The position numbers were made by a program, and so were the translations under genes. DNA of 64,000 nt, taken from Coprenecus sp902388455. Its GTDB lineage: Bacteria > Bacteroidota > Bacteroidia > Bacteroidales > UBA932. Shown piece by piece: positions 42,227-51,032 of the stretch; the first letter of the stretch is position 1; each line of letters starts with the position of its first letter. The stretch lies in contig OZ007032.1 of assembly GCA_963931615.1 (NCBI GenBank), positions 682,001 to 746,000 of the forward strand, written 5' to 3'. The notes beneath the pieces were generated by a model. The model did no database searches and was not told where the DNA came from. It saw nothing but the letters and a program-made list of their open reading frames with translations.

Positions 42227-44134
42227 ATGAACAAGAATACTATAATAGGTATAACGCTCATAGGACTCCTGTTGATAGGATTCAGCGTTTATAATTCCAG
42301 AATAGCAAGAGAGCAGCAGGAGATACAGAGGGTGAGGGATTCGGTGGCTGCGGCCAATGCCTTCGAGTATGCGGAGCGGATGGCTCAGCAGATGGCCGCC
42401 GACAGTGCTTCGGCTGCGGCGGGACAGGGAACACAGGACGGGCAGCCGGTCTATGCCAGCACATACGCCAATCCCTTCCTCGAGCAGGCTTATAACGGTG
42501 GTGAGGATTTCTATTATCTCGAAAACAATAAGCTGAGGATTAAGTACTCCACAAAGGGAGGCCAGGCCGCCTCAGTCCTGATCAAGGACTACTACACCAG
42601 CGACAGCACCGACCTCTACCTGATGAAGGACGACTACAGTGACTTCGGCCTGCAGCTTTATACCGACCAGTACATCAACACCGGCGGCTTTACCTACGAG
42701 ACAGTGGTGTCCAACGATTCCACCCTGGTGATGCGCCTGTATTTCTCGGACACCGCCTTCATCGAGCACCGCTATTTCCTGTCGGCTGACAGCTACATGG
42801 TGGACTTCGACGTACACATGGTGAACATGGACCGCCATATTCCCCGCAACGCATCCCAGTTCGAGATAGCCTGGAACATGGACGTGCCCCGTCTGGAGCG
42901 CGGCTACAAGAACGAGCAGAACTACTCGACCGTCGATTTCAAGTATCCCGGTCAGGTCAAAAAGATAGAGAACCTCGGTATCATGCGCGGCGGCGGACGC
43001 TCCGGCGGCCAGCACCGCGAGGTGACCACCCGCATCGAATGGTTTGCCTTCCAGCAGCAGTACTTCTCGGCCATTCTCCGGGCAGAAGAGAACTTCGAGT
43101 CGGGCAACCTCTCGATGAAATTCTACCCCGAGACCGACGCCGAGCGCCGTCTGATGGCCTGCTCCGCCTCGACCCTCGTGCAGTACGAGCCCGGTGATGA
43201 TGTGACCGTGCCCTTCGAGTTCTACTACGGCCCCAACCATTTCCGTACCCTCAAGAGCTATGACTGCGACTTCGAGAAGATCGTGCCTCTGGGAGGATGG
43301 CTGGTAAGATGGATCAACAGGGGTATCATCATCCCCGTCTTCGACCTCTTCGGCCGCTTCATCAGCAACTACGGCATCATCATTCTGCTGCTGACAGTTC
43401 TGATCAAGCTGGTCATATCGCCTCTGACCCTCAAGTCCTACATGTCCTCGGCCAAGATGAACGTTCTCAGACCCGAGCTGGACAAGATCAACGCCAAGTA
43501 TCCCCGCCAGGAAGATGCCCTGAAGAAGCAGCAGGAGACCATGGACCTGTACCGCAAGGCCGGTGTGAGCATGTTCGGAGGCTGTCTCCCCATGCTGCTC
43601 CAGTTCCCTGTGCTCTTCGCGATGTTCCGCTTCTTCCCGGCTTCGTTCGAGCTCCGTCAGAAGGGCTTCCTGTGGGCGGACGACCTGAGTACATATGACT
43701 CGATTCTCGATTTCGGATTCAACATACCGCTGTACGGTGACCACGTCAGCCTCTTCGCCATCCTCTGCGCCCTGAGTATGTACTTCTCGGCCAGGATGAC
43801 CCAGGGCAGCAATGTGGACAACAATCCTCAGATGAAGAGCATGCGCAACATGACCCTTTACTTCATGCCCATCTTCATGCTGTTCATCTGCAACAACCTC
43901 TCCAGCGGTCTGACATACTACTACCTGCTCTCCAACCTCATCATGATGCTCCAGACCTGGATCATCCGCCGTTTCTTCGTGGACGAGGAGAAGATCATGG
44001 CCAGGGTGCGCGCCGCTTCCGTAAAGGGAGCCGCCAAGCCCAAGTCCAAGTTCCAGCAGCGTCTCGAGGCTATCCAGAAGGCCCAGCAGGAGGCTATACG
44101 CGAGCAGCAGAAACAGCAGCAGAGAAGACGTTAG
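42227..44134 (+). CDS. yidC: Membrane protein insertase YidC
   Basis: This 635-residue insertase helps place membrane proteins into the inner membrane, with or without Sec. It has one N-terminal helix (about 5-23), a large periplasmic beta-domain (about 70-350), then the five-helix core with GWLVRWINRGIIIPVF, the Arg-bearing PLTLKSYMSSAKM, QQETMDLYRKAGVSMFGGCLPMLLQ and the C-terminal NLSSGLTYYYLLSNLIMMLQ. The basic tail (KQQQRRR) is typical of ribosome contact. FtsY, encoded earlier in the window, works in the same targeting route. Confidence 0.97.
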   Translation: MNKNTIIGITLIGLLLIGFSVYNSRIAREQQEIQRVRDSVAAANAFEYAERMAQQMAADSASAAAGQGTQDGQPVYASTYANPFLEQAYNGGEDFYYLENNKLRIKYSTKGGQAASVLIKDYYTSDSTDLYLMKDDYSDFGLQLYTDQYINTGGFTYETVVSNDSTLVMRLYFSDTAFIEHRYFLSADSYMVDFDVHMVNMDRHIPRNASQFEIAWNMDVPRLERGYKNEQNYSTVDFKYPGQVKKIENLGIMRGGGRSGGQHREVTTRIEWFAFQQQYFSAILRAEENFESGNLSMKFYPETDAERRLMACSASTLVQYEPGDDVTVPFEFYYGPNHFRTLKSYDCDFEKIVPLGGWLVRWINRGIIIPVFDLFGRFISNYGIIILLLTVLIKLVISPLTLKSYMSSAKMNVLRPELDKINAKYPRQEDALKKQQETMDLYRKAGVSMFGGCLPMLLQFPVLFAMFRFFPASFELRQKGFLWADDLSTYDSILDFGFNIPLYGDHVSLFAILCALSMYFSARMTQGSNVDNNPQMKSMRNMTLYFMPIFMLFICNNLSSGLTYYYLLSNLIMMLQTWIIRRFFVDEEKIMARVRAASVKGAAKPKSKFQQRLEAIQKAQQEAIREQQKQQQRRR

Positions 44135-44151
44135 TTAAAAGATATCGCACT

Positions 44152-44853
44152 ATGGGACACATTACTGAGAATATCCTGTCGCTGCGGCAGGAACTGCCCT
44201 CCGGGGTCGAGCTCGTGGCAGTGTCCAAATTCAAGTCGGGAGAGGAGATCCTCGAGGCCTACGAAGCGGGTCAGAGGGTCTTCGGCGAGAGCCGTCCCCA
44301 AGAACTCAAGGAAAAGGCCCTCTCCCTGCCCAAGGACATAGAGTGGCATTTCATCGGTCATCTGCAGAGCAACAAGATCAAGATGACCGTACCCTACGTC
44401 AAGCTGATCCATTCGGTGGACACCCCTAGGCTCTTCTTCGAGATAGAACGCTGGTGCCGGCAGAACGGTTTCAGCATCGATGTTCTCCTCGAGATGCACA
44501 TCGCCTCCGAGGAGAGCAAGCAGGGCTTCTCCGATGAGGAGGTCATGGACTTCCTTGCAGGGATAGAGAAGGCCCGCCAGTCCGGGGACAATGAGGCTTA
44601 TCCCACCCAGGTCCGCATCCGCGGGGTCATGGGCATGGCCTCCCTCACGGAGGACGAGGCGCTCATCCGCAGGGAGTTCACTCATCTGAATTCAGTGTTT
44701 GACCGCATCAAGGCTCTGGGATATCCTTTCCTCGGACAGTTCGGTCTGAAGTCGTTCGGGATGACTCACGACTATCATATCGCGGTTGAGATGGGCAGTA
44801 ATATGGTCCGAGTAGGCACAAAAATCTTTGGCCCTCGAGGAGTCAGAATTTAG
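44152..44853 (+). CDS. PLP homeostasis protein, YggS/YBL036C family
   Basis: This 233-residue PLP-binding single-barrel protein is involved in B6 and amino-acid balance rather than catalysis. The PLP lysine is K26 in VAVSKFKSGEEI. Other motifs are FGESRPQELKEK, WHFIGHLQSNKIK and HSVDTPRL, and the C-terminal MGMASLTEDE and SFGMTHDYHIAVEMGSNMVRVGTKIFGPR. It follows yidC by 17 bp. Its 3' end overlaps that of dapF by 11 bp. Confidence 0.95.
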   Translation: MGHITENILSLRQELPSGVELVAVSKFKSGEEILEAYEAGQRVFGESRPQELKEKALSLPKDIEWHFIGHLQSNKIKMTVPYVKLIHSVDTPRLFFEIERWCRQNGFSIDVLLEMHIASEESKQGFSDEEVMDFLAGIEKARQSGDNEAYPTQVRIRGVMGMASLTEDEALIRREFTHLNSVFDRIKALGYPFLGQFGLKSFGMTHDYHIAVEMGSNMVRVGTKIFGPRGVRI

Positions 44854-45661
44854 CCTGAAAGACCAGTTCCGTTGGACCGGTTAATTCGACGTTTGAGAAT
44901 ATTCCGCTCCGGTAGCTGAACGATACCGTGAAGGTGTCCGAAGTTGACCGGAGCGTGTATTTTCCGCTGTGGTCGCCGCGGAGCCATGCGGCGGCTGCGG
45001 CGGCGATGACGCCCGTGCCGCAGGAGAGGGTCTCGTACTCCACGCCCCGCTCGTAGGTGCGGACGCGCAGCGGCTCTCCCGGTCCGGAGGCCTGTACGAA
45101 ATTGACATTAGTCCCCTTGGGAGCGAACTGCGGGGCGTATCTCCACTTGCGGCCCTCGTCGTAGACGTCGAGACCTTCGATATTGTCCTTGAAAATCACC
45201 AGATGGTCCGTGCCGGTGTTCATCTTCCATGCCACCGGCTCCTGACCTTCCTGCTGCGGGAGACGGATTTCTTCCACTGCGGTGATATCGTTCATTCGCA
45301 GGAGTATCCGGCTGTATTGTCCTTCAGTGGAGAGGACCTTGCCGCGGTGCACGCCGTCCGGGGCCTCGAAGATCCAGCTGCCGTCCTCCCCGGAGGCTGG
45401 GATGCCGGAGCGGCGGGCCAGGTCTACGATGCAGCGGCCGCCGTTGCCGCACATCATGCCGGAGGAGCCGTCGTTGTTGTAGAACCGCATGGTGAAGTCG
45501 TGGACAGGGCTGCTTTCGAGGATGATGAGGCCGTCGGCTCCGATGCCGTAGCGGCGGTCGCAGAGGCGGATGATCTCCTGTTCCGGAAGCTCTGCCCTGC
45601 GGTCGAGGGAGCGGAGGAGGATGAAGTCGTTGCCGGCTGCCTGGTATTTGAAAAATTCCAT
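44843..45661 (-). CDS. dapF: Diaminopimelate epimerase
   Basis: This 272-residue cofactor-free epimerase converts LL- to meso-diaminopimelate for lysine and peptidoglycan. The two catalytic cysteines are C71 (MCGNGGRC) and C214 (LSCGTG). It begins FFKYQAAGNDFILL, typical of DapF. It is last in a surE-lpxB-dapF run, 9 bp downstream of lpxB. Confidence 0.96.
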   Translation of the reverse strand: MEFFKYQAAGNDFILLRSLDRRAELPEQEIIRLCDRRYGIGADGLIILESSPVHDFTMRFYNNDGSSGMMCGNGGRCIVDLARRSGIPASGEDGSWIFEAPDGVHRGKVLSTEGQYSRILLRMNDITAVEEIRLPQQEGQEPVAWKMNTGTDHLVIFKDNIEGLDVYDEGRKWRYAPQFAPKGTNVNFVQASGPGEPLRVRTYERGVEYETLSCGTGVIAAAAAAWLRGDHSGKYTLRSTSDTFTVSFSYRSGIFSNVELTGPTELVFQAKF

Positions 45662-45670
45662 TGTACTCAG

Positions 45671-46819
45671 TTATTTTTCCTTGATGAGACGTTCAATGTC
45701 GGCTGCGGTGCGCCGGGCGGAGTCCTTCTCTCCGAGCAAGGCCCTCATGTCGTTGTAGTCGGAGATCATCCGGCTGCGGTAGGCGGTGTCATCGGTCATG
45801 CGCAGCAGCTCACCGGCGATGTGTTCCGGAGTGCAGTCGCCCTGGAGCAGCTCGCGGAAGATGTGCCGGCCTAGAATCATGTTGGCCAGGGATATAGTGT
45901 CGAGCCTGACGATCATGCGGGCTATGGCGTAGGTTATGGGGTTCATGCCGTAGCAGACTACCTGAGGGGTGCCGATGACGGCGGCCTCGAGGCTGGCTGT
46001 GCCGGATGAGATGGCGGCTGCGGCGGAGTGGCTGAGGACTCCGTAGGTGTCGCCGTAGATGATGTCGATGTCAGGATTGCCGTGGAGGTATCTGTCGTAG
46101 TAGGAGCGGTCGATGGAGGGGGCTGCGGCCAGCAGGAAGCGGAAACGGCTGCCGGTCCTCTCCTTCAGGATGGCGGCGGTCCTGACCAGGCGGGGCAGGA
46201 GGTAGTCCACCTCCATCTTGCGGCTGCCGGCGAGCAGGGCGATGAGCTCCCGGCCGTCGTCGGTCAGGGAGTGGGAGCGGAGGAATTCTTCCCGGGTTAT
46301 ATGGACGGAGGGGGTGGCGGCGATGTTGTCCACCAGCGGGTTGCCGTTGTAGACGGCGCTCACGCCCTTGGCTTCGAAGTACGGCACCTCGAAGGGGAAG
46401 ATGATGAAGGTGCGGTCTACGTATTTCTTGAGAAGGCGGATGCGGCCCTCGCCCCGGGCCCAGACTTTCGGAGGGATGTAGTAGAATACCTTGAAACCGT
46501 GCTCATGGGCGAAACGGGCTATCTTTAGGTTGAATCCCGGGTAGTCGATCAGGATGACGGCGTCGGGCTTCCACCCGAGGATGTCCTTCTTGCAGAAGCG
46601 GAGGTTGCGGAGGATGCTGCCGAGGCGGCCGATGACCTCGACCAGGCCCATTACGGCATTGTCCCTGTAGTCGCGGACCAGAGTGCCTCCTACGGCTGCC
46701 ATTCTGTCCCCGCCCCAGAAGCGGATCTCGCAGGATGGGTCGTGGGCGAGCAGGCCGCGCATGAGGTTGGATCCGTGCAGGTCGCCCGAGGCTTCTCCGG
46801 CTATGATGTAGTATTTCAT
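45671..46819 (-). CDS. lpxB: Lipid-A-disaccharide synthase
   Basis: This 382-residue GT19 glycosyltransferase joins UDP-diacylglucosamine and lipid X in lipid A synthesis. It has the N-terminal IIAGEASGDLHGSNLMRGL, the IDYPGFNLKIARFAHEHG segment and the donor-binding SSGTASLEAAVIGTPQVVCYGMNPITY. LPS of Gram-negative type is therefore expected. It overlaps surE by four bases. Confidence 0.96.
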   Translation of the reverse strand: MKYYIIAGEASGDLHGSNLMRGLLAHDPSCEIRFWGGDRMAAVGGTLVRDYRDNAVMGLVEVIGRLGSILRNLRFCKKDILGWKPDAVILIDYPGFNLKIARFAHEHGFKVFYYIPPKVWARGEGRIRLLKKYVDRTFIIFPFEVPYFEAKGVSAVYNGNPLVDNIAATPSVHITREEFLRSHSLTDDGRELIALLAGSRKMEVDYLLPRLVRTAAILKERTGSRFRFLLAAAPSIDRSYYDRYLHGNPDIDIIYGDTYGVLSHSAAAAISSGTASLEAAVIGTPQVVCYGMNPITYAIARMIVRLDTISLANMILGRHIFRELLQGDCTPEHIAGELLRMTDDTAYRSRMISDYNDMRALLGEKDSARRTAADIERLIKEK

Positions 46820-47598
46820 TGCTCCCAGACTTTGCGCATGCGCTCCATCTCCTGGTAGTCGGTGGTGTCGATGCGGTGGGGCACCACGGAGATATAGCCG
46901 TCCTTGACCTTCATGTGGTCGCCCAGGGAACTGTCCTTCTCGTGGTTCTCGAAGTGGCCGGCCATGAGGTAATAGGTGCTGCCGTCCTTGTCAGTGCAGG
47001 TGTCGAACTCCTTGACCCACATTCCCTTGCCCCGGCGGGCTATGCGGATGCCGCGGATCTCGGAGGCGGGGATGGGAGGGAAGTTGATGTTCAGGTAGAT
47101 GCCTTTTTCGGGAGGGCAGGCGAGGAAGCGTTCCATGATCGTATCCGCGTATTCGGTTATCGGACTGAAGTCGGGATGTTCGGCGTGGGTGCATATCGAG
47201 AATCCTATGGAGGGGATGCCGTAGACCGTGCCCTCGATGCAGGCGCCTAAGGTACCGGAGTAGAGGGAGGCAACGGAGCAGTTGGCGCCGTGGTTGATGC
47301 CGGAGACCACCAGGTCGGGCAGACGTCCCTCCGGCCAGCACTCATTGATACCTATCTTGATGCAGTCCACCGGGGTGCCGTTGAAGGTGTATTCCCTGTA
47401 GCCGGGCTCGTTCTTTATCTGCTTGAGGTAGAGTTTGGTGTCGAGGGAAAGGGCGGCGGACTTGCCGGACTGGGCGTGGAGGGGAGCGACGACAGTCACG
47501 TTGCCGTAACGGCGCATAATGGAGGCTAAGACGTGGATGCCGTCGGCTACGATGCCGTCGTCGTTGGTTATGAGGATCTCTCTGGTGTCGGATGTCAT
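46816..47598 (-). CDS. surE: 5'/3'-nucleotidase SurE
   Basis: This 260-residue metal-dependent phosphatase removes phosphate from nucleoside monophosphates. The active-site ITNDDGIVADGI has D13 and D14. SGINHGANCSVASLYSGTLGACIEG and the C-terminal DTTDYQEM are also present. A short linked TGTP-type site, FNGTPVDCIKIG, completes it. It is first in the surE-lpxB-dapF operon, with a promoter back to back with gapA. Confidence 0.96.
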   Translation of the reverse strand: MTSDTREILITNDDGIVADGIHVLASIMRRYGNVTVVAPLHAQSGKSAALSLDTKLYLKQIKNEPGYREYTFNGTPVDCIKIGINECWPEGRLPDLVVSGINHGANCSVASLYSGTLGACIEGTVYGIPSIGFSICTHAEHPDFSPITEYADTIMERFLACPPEKGIYLNINFPPIPASEIRGIRIARRGKGMWVKEFDTCTDKDGSTYYLMAGHFENHEKDSSLGDHMKVKDGYISVVPHRIDTTDYQEMERMRKVWEQ

Positions 47599-47619
47599 AT
47601 TTTAATGCAAATTTGTGCG

Positions 47620-47656
47620 CAAATATAGATTAATTCCATCAAAATTCGTATCTTTG
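47620..47656. promoter_or_regulatory. Divergent promoter pair (surE / gapA)
   Basis: The minus-strand box TATATTTG (reverse complement at 47620-47627) serves surE. The plus-strand box TATCTTTG (47649-47656) serves gapA. Confidence 0.75.
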
Positions 47657-47681
47657 CCGCCGACTTTAAAATCTTACAGCA

Positions 47682-48689
47682 ATGACAAAAGTTAAAATTG
47701 GTATCAATGGATTCGGCCGTATCGGCCGCATGGTATTCCGCGCTGCAATCGACAAATTTTCTGATGACATCCAGGTAGTCGGCATCAACGACCTGCTCGA
47801 CCCTGAGTATCTGGCTTACATGCTGAAATATGACTCCGTTCACGGCCACTTCGACCACGAGGTGTCCGTAGAGAACGGCAACCTTATAGTTAACGGTCAG
47901 AAGATCCGCCTGACCGCAGAGATGGATCCCGCCAACCTGAAGTGGAATGAGGTGGGCGCCGAGATCGTAGTAGAGTCCACCGGTCTCTTCCTGACCGACG
48001 AGAAGGCCCGCAAGCACATCGAGGCAGGTGCCAGGAAGGTGATCATGTCGGCTCCTTCGAAGGACGACACTCCCATGTTCGTTTACGGTGTCAACGAGAA
48101 GTCCTACAAGGGACAGGACATCATCTCCAACGCTTCCTGCACCACCAACTGCCTTGCACCTATCTCCAAGGTGCTCAACGAGGCCTTCGGTATCAAGAGG
48201 GGTCTGATGACCACCGTTCACGCTGCCACAGCTACCCAGAAGACCGTTGACGGTCCTTCGAAGAAAGACTGGAGAGGCGGACGCGGTATCCTCGAGAACA
48301 TCATTCCCTCTTCTACAGGCGCCGCAAAGGCTGTCGGCAAGGTGCTCCCCGAGCTCAACGGCAAGCTGACCGGTATGTCCATGAGGGTTCCCACCTCAGA
48401 CGTCTCCGTAGTCGACCTGACAGTGGAGCTTGAGAAGGCCACCACATACGAGGAGATCTGCAAGGCCATGAAGGCTGCTTCCGAGGGTGAGCTCAAGGGT
48501 ATCCTCGGATACACCGATGAGTCTGTGGTTTCCACCGATTTCCGCGGTGACGCCCGCACTTCCATCTTCGATGCCAAGGCCGGTATCCAGCTCGATCCTA
48601 CTTTCGTAAAGGTAGTTTCCTGGTATGACAACGAGTGGGGCTACTCCAACAAAGTGCTCGAGATGGCACGCTACATCGCCCGCAACTAA
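47682..48689 (+). CDS. gapA: Glyceraldehyde-3-phosphate dehydrogenase
   Basis: This 335-residue NAD-dependent glycolytic enzyme has the Rossmann start KIGINGFGRIGRMVFR, catalytic Cys153 in SNASCTTNCLAP, and RGLMTTVHAATATQKTVDGPSKKDWRGGR with the catalytic histidine. The C-terminal SWYDNEWGYSNKV is intact. It is monocistronic between its promoter and the terminator at 48717. Strongly biased C/G-ending codons suit high expression. Confidence 0.98.
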   Translation: MTKVKIGINGFGRIGRMVFRAAIDKFSDDIQVVGINDLLDPEYLAYMLKYDSVHGHFDHEVSVENGNLIVNGQKIRLTAEMDPANLKWNEVGAEIVVESTGLFLTDEKARKHIEAGARKVIMSAPSKDDTPMFVYGVNEKSYKGQDIISNASCTTNCLAPISKVLNEAFGIKRGLMTTVHAATATQKTVDGPSKKDWRGGRGILENIIPSSTGAAKAVGKVLPELNGKLTGMSMRVPTSDVSVVDLTVELEKATTYEEICKAMKAASEGELKGILGYTDESVVSTDFRGDARTSIFDAKAGIQLDPTFVKVVSWYDNEWGYSNKVLEMARYIARN

Positions 48690-48716
48690 CTCACACCTTA
48701 CATAGAACTTTGACAG

Positions 48717-48753
48717 ATTCCGGCTGCTCCATGAGGGTCAGCCGGAATTTTTT
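48717..48753 (+). terminator. Terminator of gapA
   Basis: A perfect 10-bp stem ATTCCGGCTG/CAGCCGGAAT (48717-48726 with 48739-48748) is followed by TTTTT. Confidence 0.88.
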
Positions 48754-48755
48754 GC

Positions 48756-48763
48756 TATCTTTG
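48756..48763 (+). promoter_or_regulatory. -7 box of the trk-region operon
   Basis: TATCTTTG lies 26 bp upstream of the ATG at 48790, directly after the gapA terminator. Confidence 0.7.
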
Positions 48764-48789
48764 TCCTGATATGCTTATGTGAAAAGACA

Positions 48790-49587
48790 ATGCCTGTATT
48801 CAACAAGATAAAGTTAGGTGTACGGAGCAAGATATTCACCGCCTCGCTGGTCATCGCTCTGATGCTGCTGCTTTCAGGAGCGCTGGCTTTCTTCGAGCTG
48901 GGCCGCATGAGCCGGTATATCTCCGATTTCATCTCGAACAGTATTCTCAGCGTAGACCTCACACGCAACCTGCTCAACACCTCCGAGCGCTATCATTCCG
49001 ACCTCTTCCGCCAGATAGGAGGGGACGGTCTGCTGGCCCAGCCGGAGACCATCCCGGCCGAGGAGTTCGAGGCGGGTATGGAGCGGCTTTATAAAGTGCT
49101 GGCCTCGGACAGCGAGAGGCAGATGGCCGACTCTGTCCGCTATGCCTACTCGGCCTACATGCAGGTGGCCCGGGAGATTGAGTCGGTCTGGCTCAGGCCG
49201 CAGGAGGAACGCACCGACTGGTACTTCAACCGCCTCCAGACAGTCTACACCAAGCTGCGCGGCTATCTCCAGCGTCTGTCCGACACCTCGCAGAGTGCGA
49301 TTACTGACAGTTACAACAGTCTGCAGGACAGTTATTACCGCTCCATCATGCCGGGCGTCATAGCCAGTGCCGCCAGTATCGTGCTGATTATACTCTTCGT
49401 CTACTTTCTCAATCATTACGTAGTTCATCCCATGCTCCGCATGTCGCGGGGACTGAGCGACTACCGCCGCACAGGCAAGACCTACAGCGTCACCTTTGAC
49501 TACGGCGGCGACCAGATTCAGGCCATGAACGAGGACATCAAGGAGATCATCGACGAGAACAAATCCTTCAAGAAGCGGGGAGTATGA
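48790..49587 (+). CDS. Membrane sensor-like protein (four-helix bundle plus HAMP, no output domain)
   Basis: This 265-residue protein has two membrane helices (about 17-35 and 188-211) enclosing a helical extracytoplasmic domain of about 150 residues, as in four-helix-bundle chemoreceptor sensors. A HAMP-like stretch follows (HPMLRMSRGLSDYRRTGK and a second helix to the end). There is no kinase, cyclase or methyl-accepting output domain. It overlaps trkH by four bases, so the two are coupled. I infer that it may modulate K+ uptake or signal through a partner in trans. It could also be a degenerate histidine-kinase front end, but the frame shows no break. Confidence 0.7.
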   Translation: MPVFNKIKLGVRSKIFTASLVIALMLLLSGALAFFELGRMSRYISDFISNSILSVDLTRNLLNTSERYHSDLFRQIGGDGLLAQPETIPAEEFEAGMERLYKVLASDSERQMADSVRYAYSAYMQVAREIESVWLRPQEERTDWYFNRLQTVYTKLRGYLQRLSDTSQSAITDSYNSLQDSYYRSIMPGVIASAASIVLIILFVYFLNHYVVHPMLRMSRGLSDYRRTGKTYSVTFDYGGDQIQAMNEDIKEIIDENKSFKKRGV

Positions 49588-51029
49588 ACATCAAGCTGAT
49601 AGCACGGTATATCGGTATAGCGTTGCTCTTCAACGCGCTGTTCATGTTCATCTCACTGGGCGTGTCGGCACTCAACGGTTTCGACTCTTCCTTCTCACCC
49701 CTGCTGCTGAGCGCCCTGATTACTGCTATGGTGGGCTGCTTCCCCCTTATCTTCGTAAGAGGTCAGGATGACGTAAATCTCCGCGAGGGATTTGCGATTA
49801 CCATCTTCTCATGGATTCTCAGCTGTATCTTCGGAATGCTGCCCTACGTCATGTGGGGCGGAGAGTTCACCCTGCCCAATGCCTGGTATGAGTCCGTGTC
49901 GGGCTATACCACCACCGGAGGAACTATCCTAAAGGACGTCGAGGCCCTGCCCAAGGGCCTGCTCTTCTGGCGCTCCTCCACTCATTTCATCGGCGGTATG
50001 GGAGTGATGGTCTTCATGCTCCTGGTGCTGCCCTCCATGAGTACCTTCCGCATGAGGATATCGAAGATAGAGATTTCCTCCATCTCTAAGGACAACTACC
50101 GCTACCGCTCGAAGGAGACCGTCCGGGTCATCGCCTCGACCTACGTCGGCATCACGGTGGCGGGTACCATAGCCCTGATGGTGGCCGGAATGTCCTTCTT
50201 CGACGCCGTCAATCACGCCATGAGCATAGTCTCCACCGGCGGTTTCAGCACCCGCAACGTGTCGATATTATACTATGGCTCCCTGCCGATAGAGATAGTC
50301 TGCATAGTCCTGATGTACGTCTCGGCCCTGCATTTCGGCATGGTCTATGCCTTGATAGTGAAGCGCTCGACGGCGCTGCTCAAGTCGCCTGTCTTCAGGT
50401 ATTTCATGGGCTTCTGCATAGTGATGTCCCTGCTGATAGGACTGGACCTGAAGGCCAGCGGACAGATAGCCACTTACGGGGAGGCCATGCGCCAGTCGTT
50501 CTTCCAGTATGCCTCTATCATCAGCTCTACCGGTTTCGCTACGGCCGACACCTCCGTATGGCCCCTGTTCTCGATATTCCTGCTGCTCTTCGCCATGTTC
50601 CACGGAGGATGCAGCGGCTCGACCTGCGGCGGAGTGAAGGCGGACCGTATGTGGATATTCTACAAGGTGCTCAAGAACAATATCTTCAAGCAGCTTCATC
50701 CCAACGCCGTCATCCCGGTCAAGGTGGGAGACCATACTATCGACCCCTCGGTCATCCGCTCCGCGATACTGTATATCGTGGCATTTACCCTGATATTCAT
50801 CGTAGGAGTGCTGCTTATATCCTTGACCGGCCCTGATTTCGAGGAGTCCTTCGCTGCTTCCCTGACATCGATGGGCAACGTCGGCCCCGGCTTGGGAGCC
50901 AGCGGCTCGATGGGCAATTTCTCGCATTTTACTCCATTCGCCAAAGTGGTGATGACCATAGAGATGCTTCTCGGCCGTCTGGAGATCTACTCCCTGCTGA
51001 TGCTGTTCTTCATCTTCAAGAAAGTCTAA
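49584..51029 (+). CDS. trkH: Trk-type potassium transporter TrkH
   Basis: This 481-residue membrane protein has repeated M1-P-M2 pore units. Selectivity-filter-like segments include YESVSGYTTTGGTIL, MSIVSTGGFSTRN, IISSTGFATADTS and SMGNVGPGLGASG, the last three with the key glycine. HGGCSGSTCGGVKADRM lies before the last repeat. TrkH takes up K+ with TrkA as NAD-gated regulator, but trkA is not in the window. It is coupled to the sensor-like protein upstream. Confidence 0.94.
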   Translation: MNIKLIARYIGIALLFNALFMFISLGVSALNGFDSSFSPLLLSALITAMVGCFPLIFVRGQDDVNLREGFAITIFSWILSCIFGMLPYVMWGGEFTLPNAWYESVSGYTTTGGTILKDVEALPKGLLFWRSSTHFIGGMGVMVFMLLVLPSMSTFRMRISKIEISSISKDNYRYRSKETVRVIASTYVGITVAGTIALMVAGMSFFDAVNHAMSIVSTGGFSTRNVSILYYGSLPIEIVCIVLMYVSALHFGMVYALIVKRSTALLKSPVFRYFMGFCIVMSLLIGLDLKASGQIATYGEAMRQSFFQYASIISSTGFATADTSVWPLFSIFLLLFAMFHGGCSGSTCGGVKADRMWIFYKVLKNNIFKQLHPNAVIPVKVGDHTIDPSVIRSAILYIVAFTLIFIVGVLLISLTGPDFEESFAASLTSMGNVGPGLGASGSMGNFSHFTPFAKVVMTIEMLLGRLEIYSLLMLFFIFKKV

Positions 51030-51032
51030 GCG

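Noticed and set aside
42572..43744. 390-codon open frame on the minus strand
   Set aside because: It is antisense to yidC.
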